Source of the DNA: Apteryx mantelli
Lineage: Eukaryota > Chordata > Aves > Apterygiformes > Apterygidae
DNA length: 64,000 nt
Assembly: GCF_036417845.1 (NCBI RefSeq)
Contig: NC_089979.1
Coordinates: forward strand, 115,167,415 to 115,231,414
Direction: 5' to 3'
This document shows positions 23,671 through 36,724 of this stretch, one piece after another (within the stretch, counting starts at the first letter, position 1; the number at the start of each line of letters is the position of its first letter). The notes beneath the pieces were generated by a model. The model saw only the letters and a program-made list of their open reading frames with translations, was not told the DNA's origin and did no database searches. The position numbers were made by a program, and so were the translations under genes.

Positions 23671-26314
23671 AGTAAAAAATAGCTGTAATATACACACTAC
23701 AGATCACTTAATCTCATGTCTAGTGTCATAAAAGTACCAGATAACGATCTTGAATCTAACATGCATTGTCTACTGAAACTGTCATTGCTTTGACAGTGAG
23801 TTCAATTTGTCAGTACTAGAAGGATTAAATCAAGATGAAGTACCTATCTGAGCAAATTATCCCCAATGTGGATACAGTTTCCTCATTTGTCAATGAGTGC
23901 TGACGGAACTAAGGAGGTAGAAATGACACTGAGTACACTCTGCACTTCTAGTTTCAGCAGTTTTTTCTGTACAGAATAGGTAATAGTCTAGTGGACTTCT
24001 TTTTTTTTAAGTATGTTTGAAAGTCATATGACTTTATATATGCAGAAGCTTCACTTTAATAAGTCATTCTACTGCCAAATAATTTCCCTTATAAAATACC
24101 TGCTTACTTTTTAAACCAAATTTGCTTCTTCTCTGGCCTTAACTACAGAATACAAACTCAGTCCTGTGCTAAGCACCAATCACATAGAGAGATGAGGACA
24201 AACTGGACATTTGTTCGACATCCTAAAAGGACTCTTTGAGAGTATGAGGTAGGAAAACAGGTAGTATCCCATAACCTTGCACAGAGTTGTGTCAGTGGTG
24301 CAGGAGACAAAGGGAAGATCACAGTTTTATGCTGTTTCTGAACCAGGGGAGGCTCTTTGTCACCTCTGACAGAGAGCACTGACCAAAGACAGTGGCTAGT
24401 AGAGACATCTACAGAGTATGAGAGATGAAATGATGCATGGGAACAGAGCAATGCAAGACAAAGTAGCTCTCTGTTGGAAACTGGCTGAGCTGAGGTAGCA
24501 GAATTCATAGTAACAACATCATAAAGTATTAGGAAAATATCATTTTACCATATTCATCAACAAATGAGGAACAATACCAGGAACACAGTTACATCCATGT
24601 CTACGTCATCTTTTACTAAGGACTCAAGCCCCAGAGTCACTTCTGGCAGCTGCTCTGCAGAAGGAAATATAACCAGAATAAAAGCAGCAGCTTCATAATT
24701 TAGAAATACACAGACCCTGCGACCAGGTCCCCTGATTGGGTCATCCAGCTGCGAATCAACAGGCTACTGTTGCTTTGTTTCTAACCACTTCCTGACTGTA
24801 GTTTAGCTATTTAGTCTTTCACCACCTGCTTTGTATTTGATTTACAAAAATAAAAATAAACAAACTCCCCGAAGGAACAACAATAATATTGCATAGTACG
24901 CAGTTTGTGACCAAAAAGGCTAGGAGTTGAGGCAATACATCCTCTGGTACCTAAGCCACAGGTCAGATTGGTTGCCAGCTAAGCCGATATTTCTGGTTTG
25001 AAGCATTTGCTGAATTCTCTCAAACAATAAGAAGGATTTGTTCCATCACTGAAATAGAAAACTAAATTAAAAAACGGCTGTGTAAATAAAGTGGCAGTTC
25101 ATTCAAAACCAGTGACCCAGAGGCCAGTTATTTGTGGAATATAAAGAAAATTAACCTGGGAAGAGGTCTTAAAGTCTGAAGCTATATTTCTACTGCTTTT
25201 CTTTTACACCAACATATACACAAGCATAAAAATGGCCCTGAAATTTGAAATTTAAAGAATGAACTGAATTTTTTCAGATGTTTTGCTGAGGATAGAACTG
25301 AATTTTTGTTTTATTCTTAACTTAAAAAGGCAATTACTGAATTAAAAAGCCAGGATTCCTATTTTTCCTAGCAAATAATATTGTATATTGTATACATTTG
25401 TATACAATATTGCAAATATTTTTTAAATAAACCAATTCCATCCATTGTAACATTTTACAGTTATCTTAAAGTTGCAATTTATCCACTTTTAATTAACTTC
25501 ATGATTAATTCTTCCTATGCAACTAACCTTCAGGTTTTGAGTGGAATCTATATTCCATATATCTGCTTAAAGTTGATCACATAGCATGTTTGCTTAAAAA
25601 TATAACATGCCCCTCAAGGAAAACTGAACAACAAGATTTCAAAATTCAATGTAGAACTTGAATTGTCAAATGAGTTCAGAGACACCCAAATCTCACTGAA
25701 ATTTGATTATCATTACGTTCCTTAGTACTCTTTTAGCATGGCGATGGGTATAATATAGAAATATGAAAAGAATCAAATAGGAACTTACCTTTTAGCTCTA
25801 GAAAGTATATAGCAAGCACATTTCATTCACCTGGCCAGCTGTTCAGTTAATGCTCAGTGCTGGGAGTACAGCGGTGTGGGAGGAGGGAGAAATACTCCAG
25901 TGACCACCTTCATATTTTCTTATGCCCCAAACCAGCTTCATATCTGCTTCCCCATCTACTGATTCCAGTTCCCAATTAGCCAAACTGCATAGAAAAATCT
26001 ATTCTGTGACCTTCTGAATAGCAGGAAGATTTAAAAATTATATGCTGATTTGCAACTGTACATGTTCATTTGTTGCCAGGTACCATGTAACTGATCCAGG
26101 AAAGAACTTACATCTATGCTTACAGTTTAGCATACAGGTATTTCCATTGACTGCTGTGACAATACTCATGAATTTAAAGTTAAGGATGATCCAACTTTTT
26201 AGAATAAACCAGGCAATTCCAGCTTCTCACATCCTTATGTGCCTTGTGCTTCTACCTAAAAAATGAACAACTCTTTGGCTTAAAGAAAAACACTTCTTAA
26301 AAATACTTAAAAAG
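23671..26314. other. Non-coding stretch with a perfect AT palindrome
   Basis: No exon or transposon was recognised. A 116-codon open frame at 24158-24508 (minus) begins with a run of small residues but shows no domain, signal peptide or family motif. A near-perfect 26-base palindrome lies at 25385-25410. Confidence 0.55.
25385..25410. repeat. AT-rich perfect inverted repeat, 12-bp arms
   Basis: ATATTGTATACA at 25385-25396 is the exact reverse complement of TGTATACAATAT at 25399-25410, separated by TT. Such AT palindromes can form cruciforms and are rearrangement-prone. No element or gene end accompanies it. Confidence 0.85.
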
Positions 26315-26800
26315 CACAGGAATGTCATTCTAGTTAGACCAAAGACTACTTAGTCCCCGTAGCCTCTTTCTGACAGTGGCCTGAAGTGAATACTTGGGTA
26401 GTGTAAAAAGCAAAGGGCAAATTATGAAACAATGTTTACCCTCTGGCATTCTGCAGCTGGTGGGTTTCCTGAGCTAGGATTTTCCTGATCAATTTTGCAT
26501 CTGTGTAGTTAGTAGGTTTCAACTGACTTTTCTTTCATAAATTCATCTAATCCTTGAACCCATTTGTACTTTGGACTTCCATAACATCCTATGGCAAGGT
26601 ATTCTACCATTTATGTGCCGTGTAGAAGAGTAACCCCTTTATTTGCTTGAAGCCCACTGCCTGATATTTCACTTAGTGGCTCTAATTTTAGTATTTTAAG
26701 AATCATTGAACAATCCCTACTGACCTTCTCCATGCTGTTCACTTTTTCTATCATATCATGCCTCATTCACCTCTCTTCCATTCTAGAAAAGGCTACCATG
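26315..26800 (-). mobile_element. L3/CR1-type LINE 3' region relic, minus strand
   Basis: Plus-strand words follow the complement of an L3/CR1-type LINE. They are TAGACCAAAGACTACTTAGTCCCCGTAGCCTC and TGACAGTGGCC near the 3' end (pattern: CATCTAGTCCAGTATCCTG, CCGACAGTGGCC). Next come TTCATCTAATCCTTGAACCC, CCATAACATCCTATGGCAAGGTATTCTACC (pattern: CCACAACATCCTGTGGCAATGAGTTCCAC), TTGAAGCCCACTGCCTGAT, then TATCATATCATGCCTC and TTCTAGAAAAGGCT. About 480 bases are traceable in the right order, making this the longest of the old LINE relics here. The boundary beyond 26800 is unclear, and no coding frame survives. Confidence 0.6.
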
Positions 26801-28675
26801 AAGCATCTGGTCTTCAGCTTAAATTTTGTCCTTTGGATCTGTCCCCTCCCCCTTTTTTGTCATTGTTATCCATATGGACCACGACCAGCATCTCACCTCT
26901 CCATTTTCTTGAGATTTTCTAGTTTTCTTGATAAGTCTGTCACGTCTGCATACCATTTTCCCACCTGAGGTAGGAATTTGTCCCTCTTTGGTCAAGTGGC
27001 CACAGCTAGAGAAAGCTACACTTTTTTTCCAGTTAGACTCTGTTCCAAAAAGACTTCCAGACATGTACTCTTTCCCCACCCCCAGAAGGCCTGTGAGGAA
27101 ACCGCATATGTACGGACAATAGCTCTGTTTGCAAAAGGCCCCATTGTTCAAGCAGGTGAGAGACATTCAATACTGATGTCGCTAGACTGCTTTTGTTGCA
27201 CCCTTCCAGACACAGCGCCTCCACCGTCGCTCCTCAGGTGCCAAGTTCCTGCCAGCAGAATGTTCTCATTCACCACTGTCACAAGTACAAACAGCATTCA
27301 CAAAATCAAATAGGATTCATAAGCGAACCTAATCCCCAAACTGTCACAGAAGCTATTTGAGTAATCCCTTATCTGACAGGGCTCTTCTCCATTTCCCCCA
27401 CGCGTTCCCCACCAAAAAGTGTAGAGATGAGTAGACCAGTTTAGTTGTGGTAAGCTGCTGGCATGGAAGGAAGCTCTGGCTGAGCTCATAATGGAAACCA
27501 CCTGCCCCTTGGTTATGTTCTGCAGAACAGAATTTCTCATTATATTCCCTCTATAGTACTTACTTAAAAGACAAGAGATTTTTAATGTCATGTTAAAAAA
27601 GAGAAGGTGATTTAAAAGGATAAATGTCTATGAAGAAGGCAAAAAAATACAGGAACCCCTCTTTTTGGTTGGCACACCCAGCGCCTTGGTGGATTAGTAA
27701 AATAAAACATACAAACAGGACACAAAATGTGACGGAAACAACACCAACAGAAAGTGAGACATATTACAGCAATTTCTTTTCATGTCAAGATAATGTCATC
27801 ATTGCAGCTAGTGAGAAAGAAATTCCTTCTGCTTTCAATAACCAACGTGTCACTGACCTATGAATGTTCCAGTTCAGGTTCCCAAAGAAAGTACTGATCT
27901 CCACTGGCATGAATCCCTTTCCTCCTCTCCACCTCAGTTACGCTTTCTAACCTGGGTCATGCAGGGCATGCTGAAAATTAAAATTCCATAAACTGCTACT
28001 CTTCAAAGGAAAACACTTGCAAACAGGCATGTTTGCATTCTACAGCATTCAAAAGGTAACAATCAAGAAATGCTTTGTTGCAGTCCTAAGACTTTGTAAA
28101 GGCTGATTCAAATACCAGATACATTAGCTCAGCTTTGAATACAAAAGCTAAGTAAGCTGTCAGAAACTGCAGTCCATCCTTTTTGGCACCATGACATAAT
28201 TTGAGAAGGTAACAGTAGCTTGTGCTATGATCCTATCAGATCTTAAAAACTCAGCTGGAATAGGCAAGCATAGTACTTGCATGGCAAACTTCCAAGGAAG
28301 AAGGTGCTGCCAGTCCATAACTGATTACAGAGTAGATGATATGACCCACTCCTTAAATCAGTATCAAACTATCAAGGCATGAAAGTAACAGAGACTGCGT
28401 TTATTAGAGGTGGTAACTCATTCAACTGAGCATCACAGCACTGTTGAGCTAAACCATGGTTAAGTAAAGATCATTTCGGGGGACCTAAAAGCAAGTTCCT
28501 AACCCCTTGCAGTCATCAAAAATATGATGGAATTTAATACACAATTACAAAGGAAAAGTAACAGAAACAAACTCTGATATGCTGTCTAACAAGATTCACC
28601 CTGCAGTCTCTGTGGGATACAGTACTCATGCTCTCTCCTGAACTGGTGTGTAGAGTTGCTATGTACTATTAAATA
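26801..28675. other. Non-coding stretch, nothing firmly recognised
   Basis: Several overlapping open frames on both strands at 26819-27313 (up to 115 codons) look like a slightly GC-richer patch, possibly more of the adjacent LINE, but I could not match them to a protein. The rest is unremarkable. Confidence 0.5.
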
Positions 28676-28860
28676 CTTACCGCATTCCACCCCAGGGGTG
28701 GCTCCATTTCAGTGCTGGGTGAAGTGATCCTTATTTAAACATTACTTAGTTCACAGGAGTGCTGTGAAACTTAATTAAATTAATGCCTGTAAAGTGCTTT
28801 GAGGTTCTCAGATGAAAGGTGCTATAGAAATCCAAAGTACTATTAGTGTTTCTAAGGATG
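28676..28860 (+). mobile_element. Ancient amniote SINE relic
   Basis: The run CCCCAGGGGTGGCTCC, ATTTCAGTGCTGGGTGAAGTGATCC, TTCACAGGAGTGCTGTGAAACTTAATTAAATTAATG, CCTGTAAAGTGCTTTGAGGTTCTCAGATGAAAGGTGCTATAGAAATCC, AAAGTACTATTAG matches a widespread old vertebrate SINE with an L2/MIR-like tail (pattern: TGTTTGTAAAGCGCTTTGAGATCCT, GATGAAAGGCGCTATAGAAGTGC, AAGTATTATTATT). It is one of the better kept relics, with the tail region almost fully alignable. The precise subfamily name needs a library search. Confidence 0.6.
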
Positions 28861-31160
28861 GGTGAAGCAATTCGGATAAACTAAAAACCTACATAAATCT
28901 TCCCTCAAAGCAAAAGTTTTTGCAGTTTCAGTTAAGTTATTTTTTATTTTCGTTTTCAATTTTAATACTGCTACAATTCCTGACTTCACCTTCAGTTGGA
29001 AGAACCAACTTACAGCTACATAAGACAAAGCATTAATATTGCCTCATTCTTTTTCAGCCTCCTAAATTTACCTCTGCTCAAAAAGATTCTCACAGTTTTT
29101 CAAACTGTACTGCTCTCAGAGATCATAGCTAGTCTTTATATCTGTGATCCATTACACACACAACTTTATCAGATAAAATATAATCAGGTCTTGGATCTTC
29201 TGTGAATCTACAGTTACAGAATTAGCAGAGCAATCTACTGTTATTGTAGAGTCAGCCTTAGTCTCTATCTATATTGAACAGCAACAAAAAATTCTTCTAG
29301 CTGAAATGCAAATACAAGCTGCAAGCATCACCATTTTGATTTTACAGACAGGAGAAACAATAGCTTTCAGAGGAGAAGAAATGGTAACTTTAAGAGATGG
29401 GATCCTCTCTTCAATCTCCATGAAACTCCTGGCTTTGGAATAATACAATTTTTTGTGTATCTGAACTGGGACACTTCAGAGAATCTTCTTTCTTAAAAAA
29501 GATATACAAAAAGATACATATTATATATATATGTACGTGTGTGTGTGTATTTTTTTCCTAAGGATTACTGTTAAAGTACTCCATTTCCATGAAATCAGAG
29601 GGCAGCCTTTTACATGACACACAGCTGAAGACTACATAAGAAAAGCATTTCTAAAAAGCATAAACAGAGCTTTATTAAAATCATTTAACAACATGTAAAA
29701 CTTATATCAAACAGAAGGTAATTAAATCCCAGAAACCTCATGAAAATGCTTGTTCTCATGAAATTCCCAGCTTAGTTTCCAAATCAAAACAATATGAATA
29801 AATATTCTAAACAGAAAAACTGCAGGAATGGAACTTTCAATTCCTTTGACATTTGCCCTTCACTATTTATTTCCTTTACAGTTTGGTACTCAGGAAGGGA
29901 ATTCTGCAATCCTAACACCTGCAAGAGAGTACCAAGGGACGTGGGTACCTAAAATGGTATGGTTACTTAACTACAGTATCACTCTATTCAATGCAGAAAT
30001 TTTTATTGATTCATTGTACTTTGAATGGGTTGGCGTCTATTTACAAGTTGTATAACACTGCTGTGTGAAACCATTTTTAACCTTGAGTGTGCATGACTGC
30101 TTATGACTACTTTTATGTTATGAGGTAACCATACAGGAATAGAGGAGGCTGTGGCTGAAAGGAAGGAAATCCCAATTTCTGCCCTATATAGAATTGCCAT
30201 CTGCATATAAAAATGTACGCTTGGTTTGACTGAAAACACACAGAATATATATGTGTTCTTTTGTGAGAACACAATGTCAACCAAAATAATATCTTGCACG
30301 AAGCAAGAGAGTATAAAGCATCAAACATTGCCCAAATATAAAACTGCAATTCAACAAGCAAATAAACACACGCCAGCCTAGTGACTGAACAAAATACAGT
30401 ATGTTCTACTTAAATGCAACCATCAGGGTGAAATCCGGTAACTGTACTAAAACATATACACCAAAAACTGCATCCTACATCTTCCATGGTAAACTGTCTC
30501 TACCAGATTGTGGCACATATTTTGCTTTCCTGTGTTGTCTACCATTATGGACTAAGAACCATCTGTATAGAAAATTCTGTTCATTCAGGGAAGACAAAAA
30601 CCCATCGAGGACACTCCCCTCCTTTAAGTCAGCACATGTTCACTACATACTTTCTTTCAAGTACCTATCCATCTCTTTTCCAAAAGCTATTTATATCAGT
30701 TGCTTCTCTGTTGTTTTCACCCTGGAAGCTGTACAATATTAATCTGTGTAAAACAGCAAGTCCTCTGGAATTCCTATCATACGTGACAGTTCTCAAATCT
30801 TGTCCATAAACTCCTTTTCTCTGCCCCAGACTAACTCAAAAGACCTTTAAAGACCCATTCTTTCAATTCCCTTAAAAATTATACACATTTTAAGTGGGAT
30901 TCCTCTTACCTCAGAAGGATCCCCTTTTTTCCTACAGAACACAGACCTAGTTATTTTGCGTAACTGAAAGCCTTGAATTACTGCATTATTCTAGCTGTCC
31001 TTTGCTCTGCTGTAACTTTTCTCTTTCTGTACTTTTCCTCTTTTAAAATAACATGCATTCCTTGCACAGACCTAAAATTATTTCCCACAGCTATTCCTGA
31101 TACCTCAATCTGAAATTTTAAACAGTGTTTCTTTGCAGTTTAATACAAACAGTATTCATA
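28861..31160. other. Non-coding stretch with a TA/TG tract
   Basis: Contains a mixed TA then TG tract at 29521-29550. The word ATTTTACAGACAGGAGAAAC near 29340 recalls the middle of a MIR but is too short to call. Open frames of 98 to 113 codons at 30003-30809 overlap on both strands without recognisable motifs. Confidence 0.55.
29521..29550. repeat. Compound (TA)n-(TG)n microsatellite
   Basis: TTATATATATATG is followed by TACGTGTGTGTGTGTAT. Directly visible; likely length-polymorphic. Confidence 0.85.
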
Positions 31161-31330
31161 CAACACCTTTCATCCAAAAAGCTTAAAGAACTTAACACTT
31201 TAAGTTAAATTTTACCGTATCTCCATGAACTACCTCTTTATTTACAAGCCCCTTTCCTCTGGGCAAGTAAGACTATATCCATTTTACAGAAGCAGAATCT
31301 GAGGCAATGGGGACCAGAAAGCCTAAGGGC
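31161..31330 (-). mobile_element. MIR/SINE-like relic, minus orientation
   Basis: ACAACACCTTTCATCCAAAAAGCTTAAAGAACTTAAC resembles the complement of the SINE tail seen at 28676-28860 (AGCACCTTTCATC, CTCAAAGCACTTTACA). About 100 bases later comes TATCCATTTTACAGAAGCAGAATCTGAGGCAATGGGGACC, the classic complement of a MIR core (pattern: CCCATTTTACAGATGGGGAAACTGAGGCAC). Together they outline one old SINE read backwards, although the middle is not alignable by eye. Confidence 0.45.
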
Positions 31331-33826
31331 ATGGTTTCACCCTTGGCTGAAGCTGACCTAAGTATGGGCTGCTGCCCATACAGGAAGGCCCACCCTTCCT
31401 CCTCCTCCTCCCTCATTATGTGTTCCTGCAAATAGGCTCATACAGCCCTTCCACAAGCCAACTCAGGGAACTGATCCAGCTGAAAATTAACCTCTCTTCT
31501 CTCATCAGGTTACTTTTCAGCTGGAACAATTCCTTAGCTCAGCTGACCATCCCACCACACAGGCAGCGGTGGTGCGTCACCAGGAAGCAGGGAAAACGCA
31601 TGGCTGAGGCAAAAGCACAGCTCCCACCCTTTCAGTGGTAGCTTGAACTTAACTCCAATTCAGACGAGTGTAAAACTGCAGCCACAGGGTGGAGGTAGGT
31701 AAGATAGCTTCTCTAAGGAGTCACCAATGCACAACAGTGCAAAGTTGTTCTCCCTCTCTTACCCCACATCTCTTATTCCAGAGGTTGTTCCCATCCCTTT
31801 CTTCTGCAGATGTTAAGGCTCACCAGACTTCACAACTGATTCAACACAATAACCCAACAGAGAGCTAAACTGGCTAAAACTGTACAGATTTTTTCTTCTG
31901 GTGATTTAGTGAACTGAGTCAGCTTAACAAAGTGCTCGCACAGGGTTAAAGCAGGAGGCAGGTTCCAGAGCTGAGGGGTTGGAGTAGAAGGGGGAATGGA
32001 GAAAGATTTCCTCTTCCAGTAAGCAGTGACCACTCAAGACCAGCTCAGCTGTCTCATGAAACTTCATACTAAATCACTTCTGTAAAGGGGCACAGCTAAG
32101 GGTTTGCAGAGAGACTGAACCCAGAAATACTCACTACCCATCTAATGCTGTACTCACAAGCACTCTAGACCTTTATCTTGAACAGCCTTAAAGACCTTTT
32201 GCCTTGCTCACTGTTCGTCAGTATTTGCCTACTTCTTATTTTCCTTCTCAACCTCTAAGTTTTTAATATCTTACAATTCACCTGTTAGGCTCTTTTGAGT
32301 GTTTACTGACTCCTACATTTCCAAGTTACCCAAACTCTGAATCACACAGTTCTCCACATATTAATCTCCTTTATCCTCCTTAACTGTTTTACATTTCACC
32401 TAAATTCTTCAAAACATTTCTCATGGTACAAATGCTGTCCTCCTTTTACTTTTCTCTTCACTTATGTAGAACTTTCCCAGATTTACTCCTACTTACAATC
32501 ATGTCTCTCCTTAATACAACTCTGATTTGCCACTCTTCCCTTTAGTTAACTCATACCAGATTCAATTTGTTTTCTCCACTAGGAAGGAAGGACCACCTGT
32601 TTCCAAAACCAAGAATGGGTAGTAATCATGCAGTACCTAGCAGCATCAGCTCCCAGAAAACAGAATCCCATCCCCAAGAGCATTCATAACACATACAGAT
32701 CAACAGAGACCATAGAGCCACTGACTGTTACATTTGCATAGTGTAACAGGGAACTGTCATAGCCTGCCAGTTGTCTCCATTACCAAGTGTTTATAAATAT
32801 TGTAGCATAAATGAGTTTTAAACTGGATTTCACCTTCTATTTATTGGCTCTCCATCTTACCTTCTGATCTAATTAGACTGTATTAATAGACAACACTGAA
32901 TGAAAAAGAAGATAAAAAGAAAACAGGAGATGAGCTTCTCCGTAGAAGGACTTGATCCAACGAGGTTCCAAACCCAATGCAATTAATGTGAGCAAGGGCA
33001 CCAGCTAAGCAGTAAATAAACGTAGGATCTCAACAGTAGATTCAAGATACGCTTTTTGAACAGCTGATTTGAGCAAAGTTTATGTACCGTGCTATAAGGT
33101 CTACTCCCATGAATCTCCAGAGACTCACATTTACAGGAACACTTCTCTAGAAAACAGTAGATAATCTCTTGCCTACATGGCACAATCACACACAAAAAAA
33201 CAGCTTTCAAAATCGCTCCGTGTTGCTCCAGCCACGAAAACCCTTAGCTTTAAACTCCTGATCAGTCCTAACGTATTAAATAGAATTACATAATTGCATA
33301 AAGGTAGACACATAAGCTTGTGCAGGCCTGTACAGAGAATGAGTTGCATTATTTTTCAAAATAGAGAAGAAAACCATTTTTATTTTTTAAGGTAGGGACA
33401 CAAGATAATTTTATACTTTTAGAATTTATTTATTTTTATTAGGGCAAATTTGATTTACTGTGCTTCCTTATACAAATGATCATGCAAAGGAAGAAACTGT
33501 CAAGGAGAATGTAGTCCCTATCTTTGGGACTTTCATGCCTTTTAACAGTTGGTTAAGAAGCCTCCAAAAGCCAATTTTAATACATTACTACTAAGAGGAC
33601 AAATTGGCTATTCTGACAACAAAGAACACAAAGACGACGACTAGTCTTGTTACTCAACGGGCAAAGATGAAATGTGATGAATACACAGCTGATGAAGGAA
33701 ATGCACAGTGAAAACTCTTCAGGATGGTACTCAGTCTACTAGCAGAGAGCTCTGCCTTGCCAGCTGCCAGAGCTCAAACAAAGTCTTTGATGAAATCACA
33801 ACTACCCTTGTCTCAGTTTCATGGGG

Positions 33827-33841
33827 AAAAAAAAAAAAAAA
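33827..33841. repeat. A15 homopolymer
   Basis: Fifteen A residues after ATGGGG. No retrotransposed body was recognised beside it. Confidence 0.85.
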
Positions 33842-35270
33842 GATCGTGGACAATTTAATTATCACAGAACCATTACCATCAGCAGCAGTTTCATAATCTT
33901 GAAATGCTGCCATTCTAAAAAGCCATTTGCCTGAAAAAAAATCCTCAAAACACAAGAGACTGTCATACTGTCCAAACAATAGAGTAATTCTTATACAATC
34001 AGACGCCATAGCTAATTATTCAAAATAAAAACAAACCAACCCCCATTATTTTTAAACAAGGGAACAAAGGATGTAAATTTTATCCAGAAATATTAGATTT
34101 TAAAAGGAGTAAAAATAACCAAAAATCAAAACAGATGAATACTGTAGACTTTCTTTCATGCTTGTACATGCACAAGACTGATTCTGTGTCGAAGGAATAA
34201 GTACATACACTGTTCATGTTCCTAACAAATGCAATAAAAAATAATAAGTAATAAAAGCAAACTCTGTGGGAGCTTTCTTTGTCACTTTCACTTACATTTC
34301 AAAGGAACTGCCCGCTTCATTCACACCCTATCCTATTTAGCTTAATCAAAATGTATTTTATTTTTTCTTTGGCACCTATAAAGATTGTACTGATATAGCG
34401 CCTGTTAAGATAAGTGTTTCAATGTTCTTTCTTCTTACCATTAGTCACAATTTCCTAATGCTGATATTTTGCCAGGAAGACAGAGGAAGCAGTTACAAAT
34501 GCAAGTGATTAGTATGTGTGTGAGTGCCCTGACACACAGTTTTGGTCACTTACTAATACAAATACTGAACTGGCTTAAGGGCATCTTTGTGTCATTTTCC
34601 ATTAATAGAAAAATATGAACTCTTTGTAACAAGTTGCTACTAAGCATTATTTCCTTGACTTCTACTGAGTTAACTTTTCAAACATCTGATGTTTGTTATT
34701 CATTTTGTACAGTGTTTGGACGTTCTAAAAACCTCAGTAATCAAAGCAATATGCACATTTGAGAATGTTCTTTTTGTTAGTCTATACTGGTCATACATCA
34801 ATCATCTGACTACACAGAGACTGGAGTAAGTTCAGCTTATTTTTCTTTAAAGAGAAAGATCAATATGTAACAATTACATATGCAAATATTTCCCAAACAC
34901 ATGGGAAAAACTATACAAACAGATACAGGGCAAAATCCTCAGCCAGTTGACCTGAATAGGGCCAGAATTACATTCCTAAAATTTTGGCTTAAGATACTGT
35001 CTTTGAAAAGGTAAAAAAAGTATGAGTCTCAAATGATGGAGTTTATGAAGAGCTTAGAATAAAAGTATACTGCCAAAATAGGAAGACAAAAGATGGTTAG
35101 AGAGGAAATGTGGCAAGAAAAGCACACGTGGAACTGAAAGTCTGACAGGCCAGTGTGAAAGCAATGAAATAGGGCGATACAATGGGGTGATTCAGGCAGG
35201 AGATGGCGGTTCATGAAGGTAAATAAAACCAGTGGCTGTCAATAAAGGAAGTGACAGATGAGATATAGTT

Positions 35271-35301
35271 AGTTTGTAGTACTAGTAGTAGTTTGTAGTA
35301 C
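35271..35301. repeat. Direct duplication, 12-bp word, 19-bp period
   Basis: AGTTTGTAGTAC occurs at 35271-35282 and again at 35290-35301, with a TAGTAG linker between. Probably slippage. Confidence 0.85.
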
Positions 35302-36708
35302 ATCAGACATAAGAGAGTGGGAGGAATCTGGATATTAGTTGCCAGAAGGAGTACTGGACTAGCAGGGAGCTCTAGAAGAAGAGCAGGCCGGTAGAGTGTC
35401 TGACCTGAACCTGAAGTGGGCACACAGGCTAGACTTCTCACTTCTGATAGCCTGTCTTTTGAGATGGGGGTAGGAGCGTGGGGGTTTTAGAGGTCTGTGT
35501 GGTACCTATGGGGAATAGATGCAGTGAAGATAGGAGGAGCTAGCCCAAGGCTTGAAAATGAAGTGACAGCAGCAGATTAAAGAATGAGAAAGAAGTCTTG
35601 TTCCTGGAAGCTGTGAGCACCTTGAAGATCAACTCCTGCTTCTAAGGTGGCTGGCCTACATTTGGATTGCCTCCAAAAAGGAGTTCTGCTGCTACAGGAG
35701 GGTCCTGCAATTTGGGATCACCTAGTCTCCAAGAGCACGTTTCTCCAGCTGACCTGGAATGAGAACAAAGTGGAAAAGATTTCCTTGCTTCATTTTTCTG
35801 AGCTAGTTGCTGCTTCTGCTGCTACTGGCATCTCCTAACAAGGAGCAAAACTGTGTAAAAACCCCACTACAAAAATCTGTCAGTGGGGAGCCACAAAAAC
35901 GGGTTACCATGACCAAGACATGCCTCCACTGATTTTAGATAGATATTTTTTATCTACATTGGAAAAGGAAGAATGCTTCTTTCTCTTTCTTGAGTGTCTG
36001 CTTTCTTTACAGCAAACAGAACACTAGTATATAAAGTATAAAGGGCAAGGTGCACTGTTCTGTGTGCATTCTCTTTCTAGGACACATAAGAGCCCATGAG
36101 AAGTAATTTCTAAGATGGCTTTAGCTTATATCCAAAGCAAAGTCTCTGCACAGCCTGTAATATGGGGAACACAAAAGTCATTTCAAGGAATTTGCTTCCA
36201 CTGCCAGTGCAACTTTCAACTCTGTCCCTAGTGAAATAACCTTGTCTACAAAAGATATTTTACACTCTGTATAAATGTAAGGCCAGCAAAAAAATTCCCA
36301 TTCTATTCCATGGAAACACACAGAGAGGGTATAATTTATTAAAAAATTTCTAAGTGCAACCAGAGTTGAAGTGAGGTGAACTAGTAATGCAGCAGGGTAC
36401 AACTGGCACCCTGCAAAACATTTCCATGAAGCCTACTATTTTTTCCTTAGCAGACACAGGAAAAGGCTATTTGAGCATTGTGTGGAGCCCTAATTAACTG
36501 TCTTCTCTCAAACACAGTCAGACATCTGGAGTCTGAGGGGCTGCCACTACACAGACAGGGAGAGGAGGCTGGTGTGACAAGAGAACACCTATGCCTGTGG
36601 CAAAGCACTTAGATCTAGCAGCCATTGCACTACTGTCACCTGTAAGGAATTTGGGATATTCTACTTGACAGTTTTATTGGCTCTATACAGTATCACAAGG
36701 CACACAAA

Positions 36709-36724
36709 TGTGTGTGTGTGTGTG
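36709..36724. repeat. (TG)8 microsatellite
   Basis: Sixteen bases of TG repeat, followed about 10 bases later by GTACACACACAAGTG, the opposite dinucleotide. The pair could fold back on itself. Confidence 0.85.

Noticed and set aside
24158-24508. 116-codon minus-strand open frame
   Set aside because: No domain, repeat or signal peptide pattern was recognised, and length alone is weak evidence in 64 kb read in six frames.
34928-34985. GGGCAAAATCCTCAGCC resembling a hairpin-repeat arm
   Set aside because: No centre or opposite arm is present, so it could be chance.
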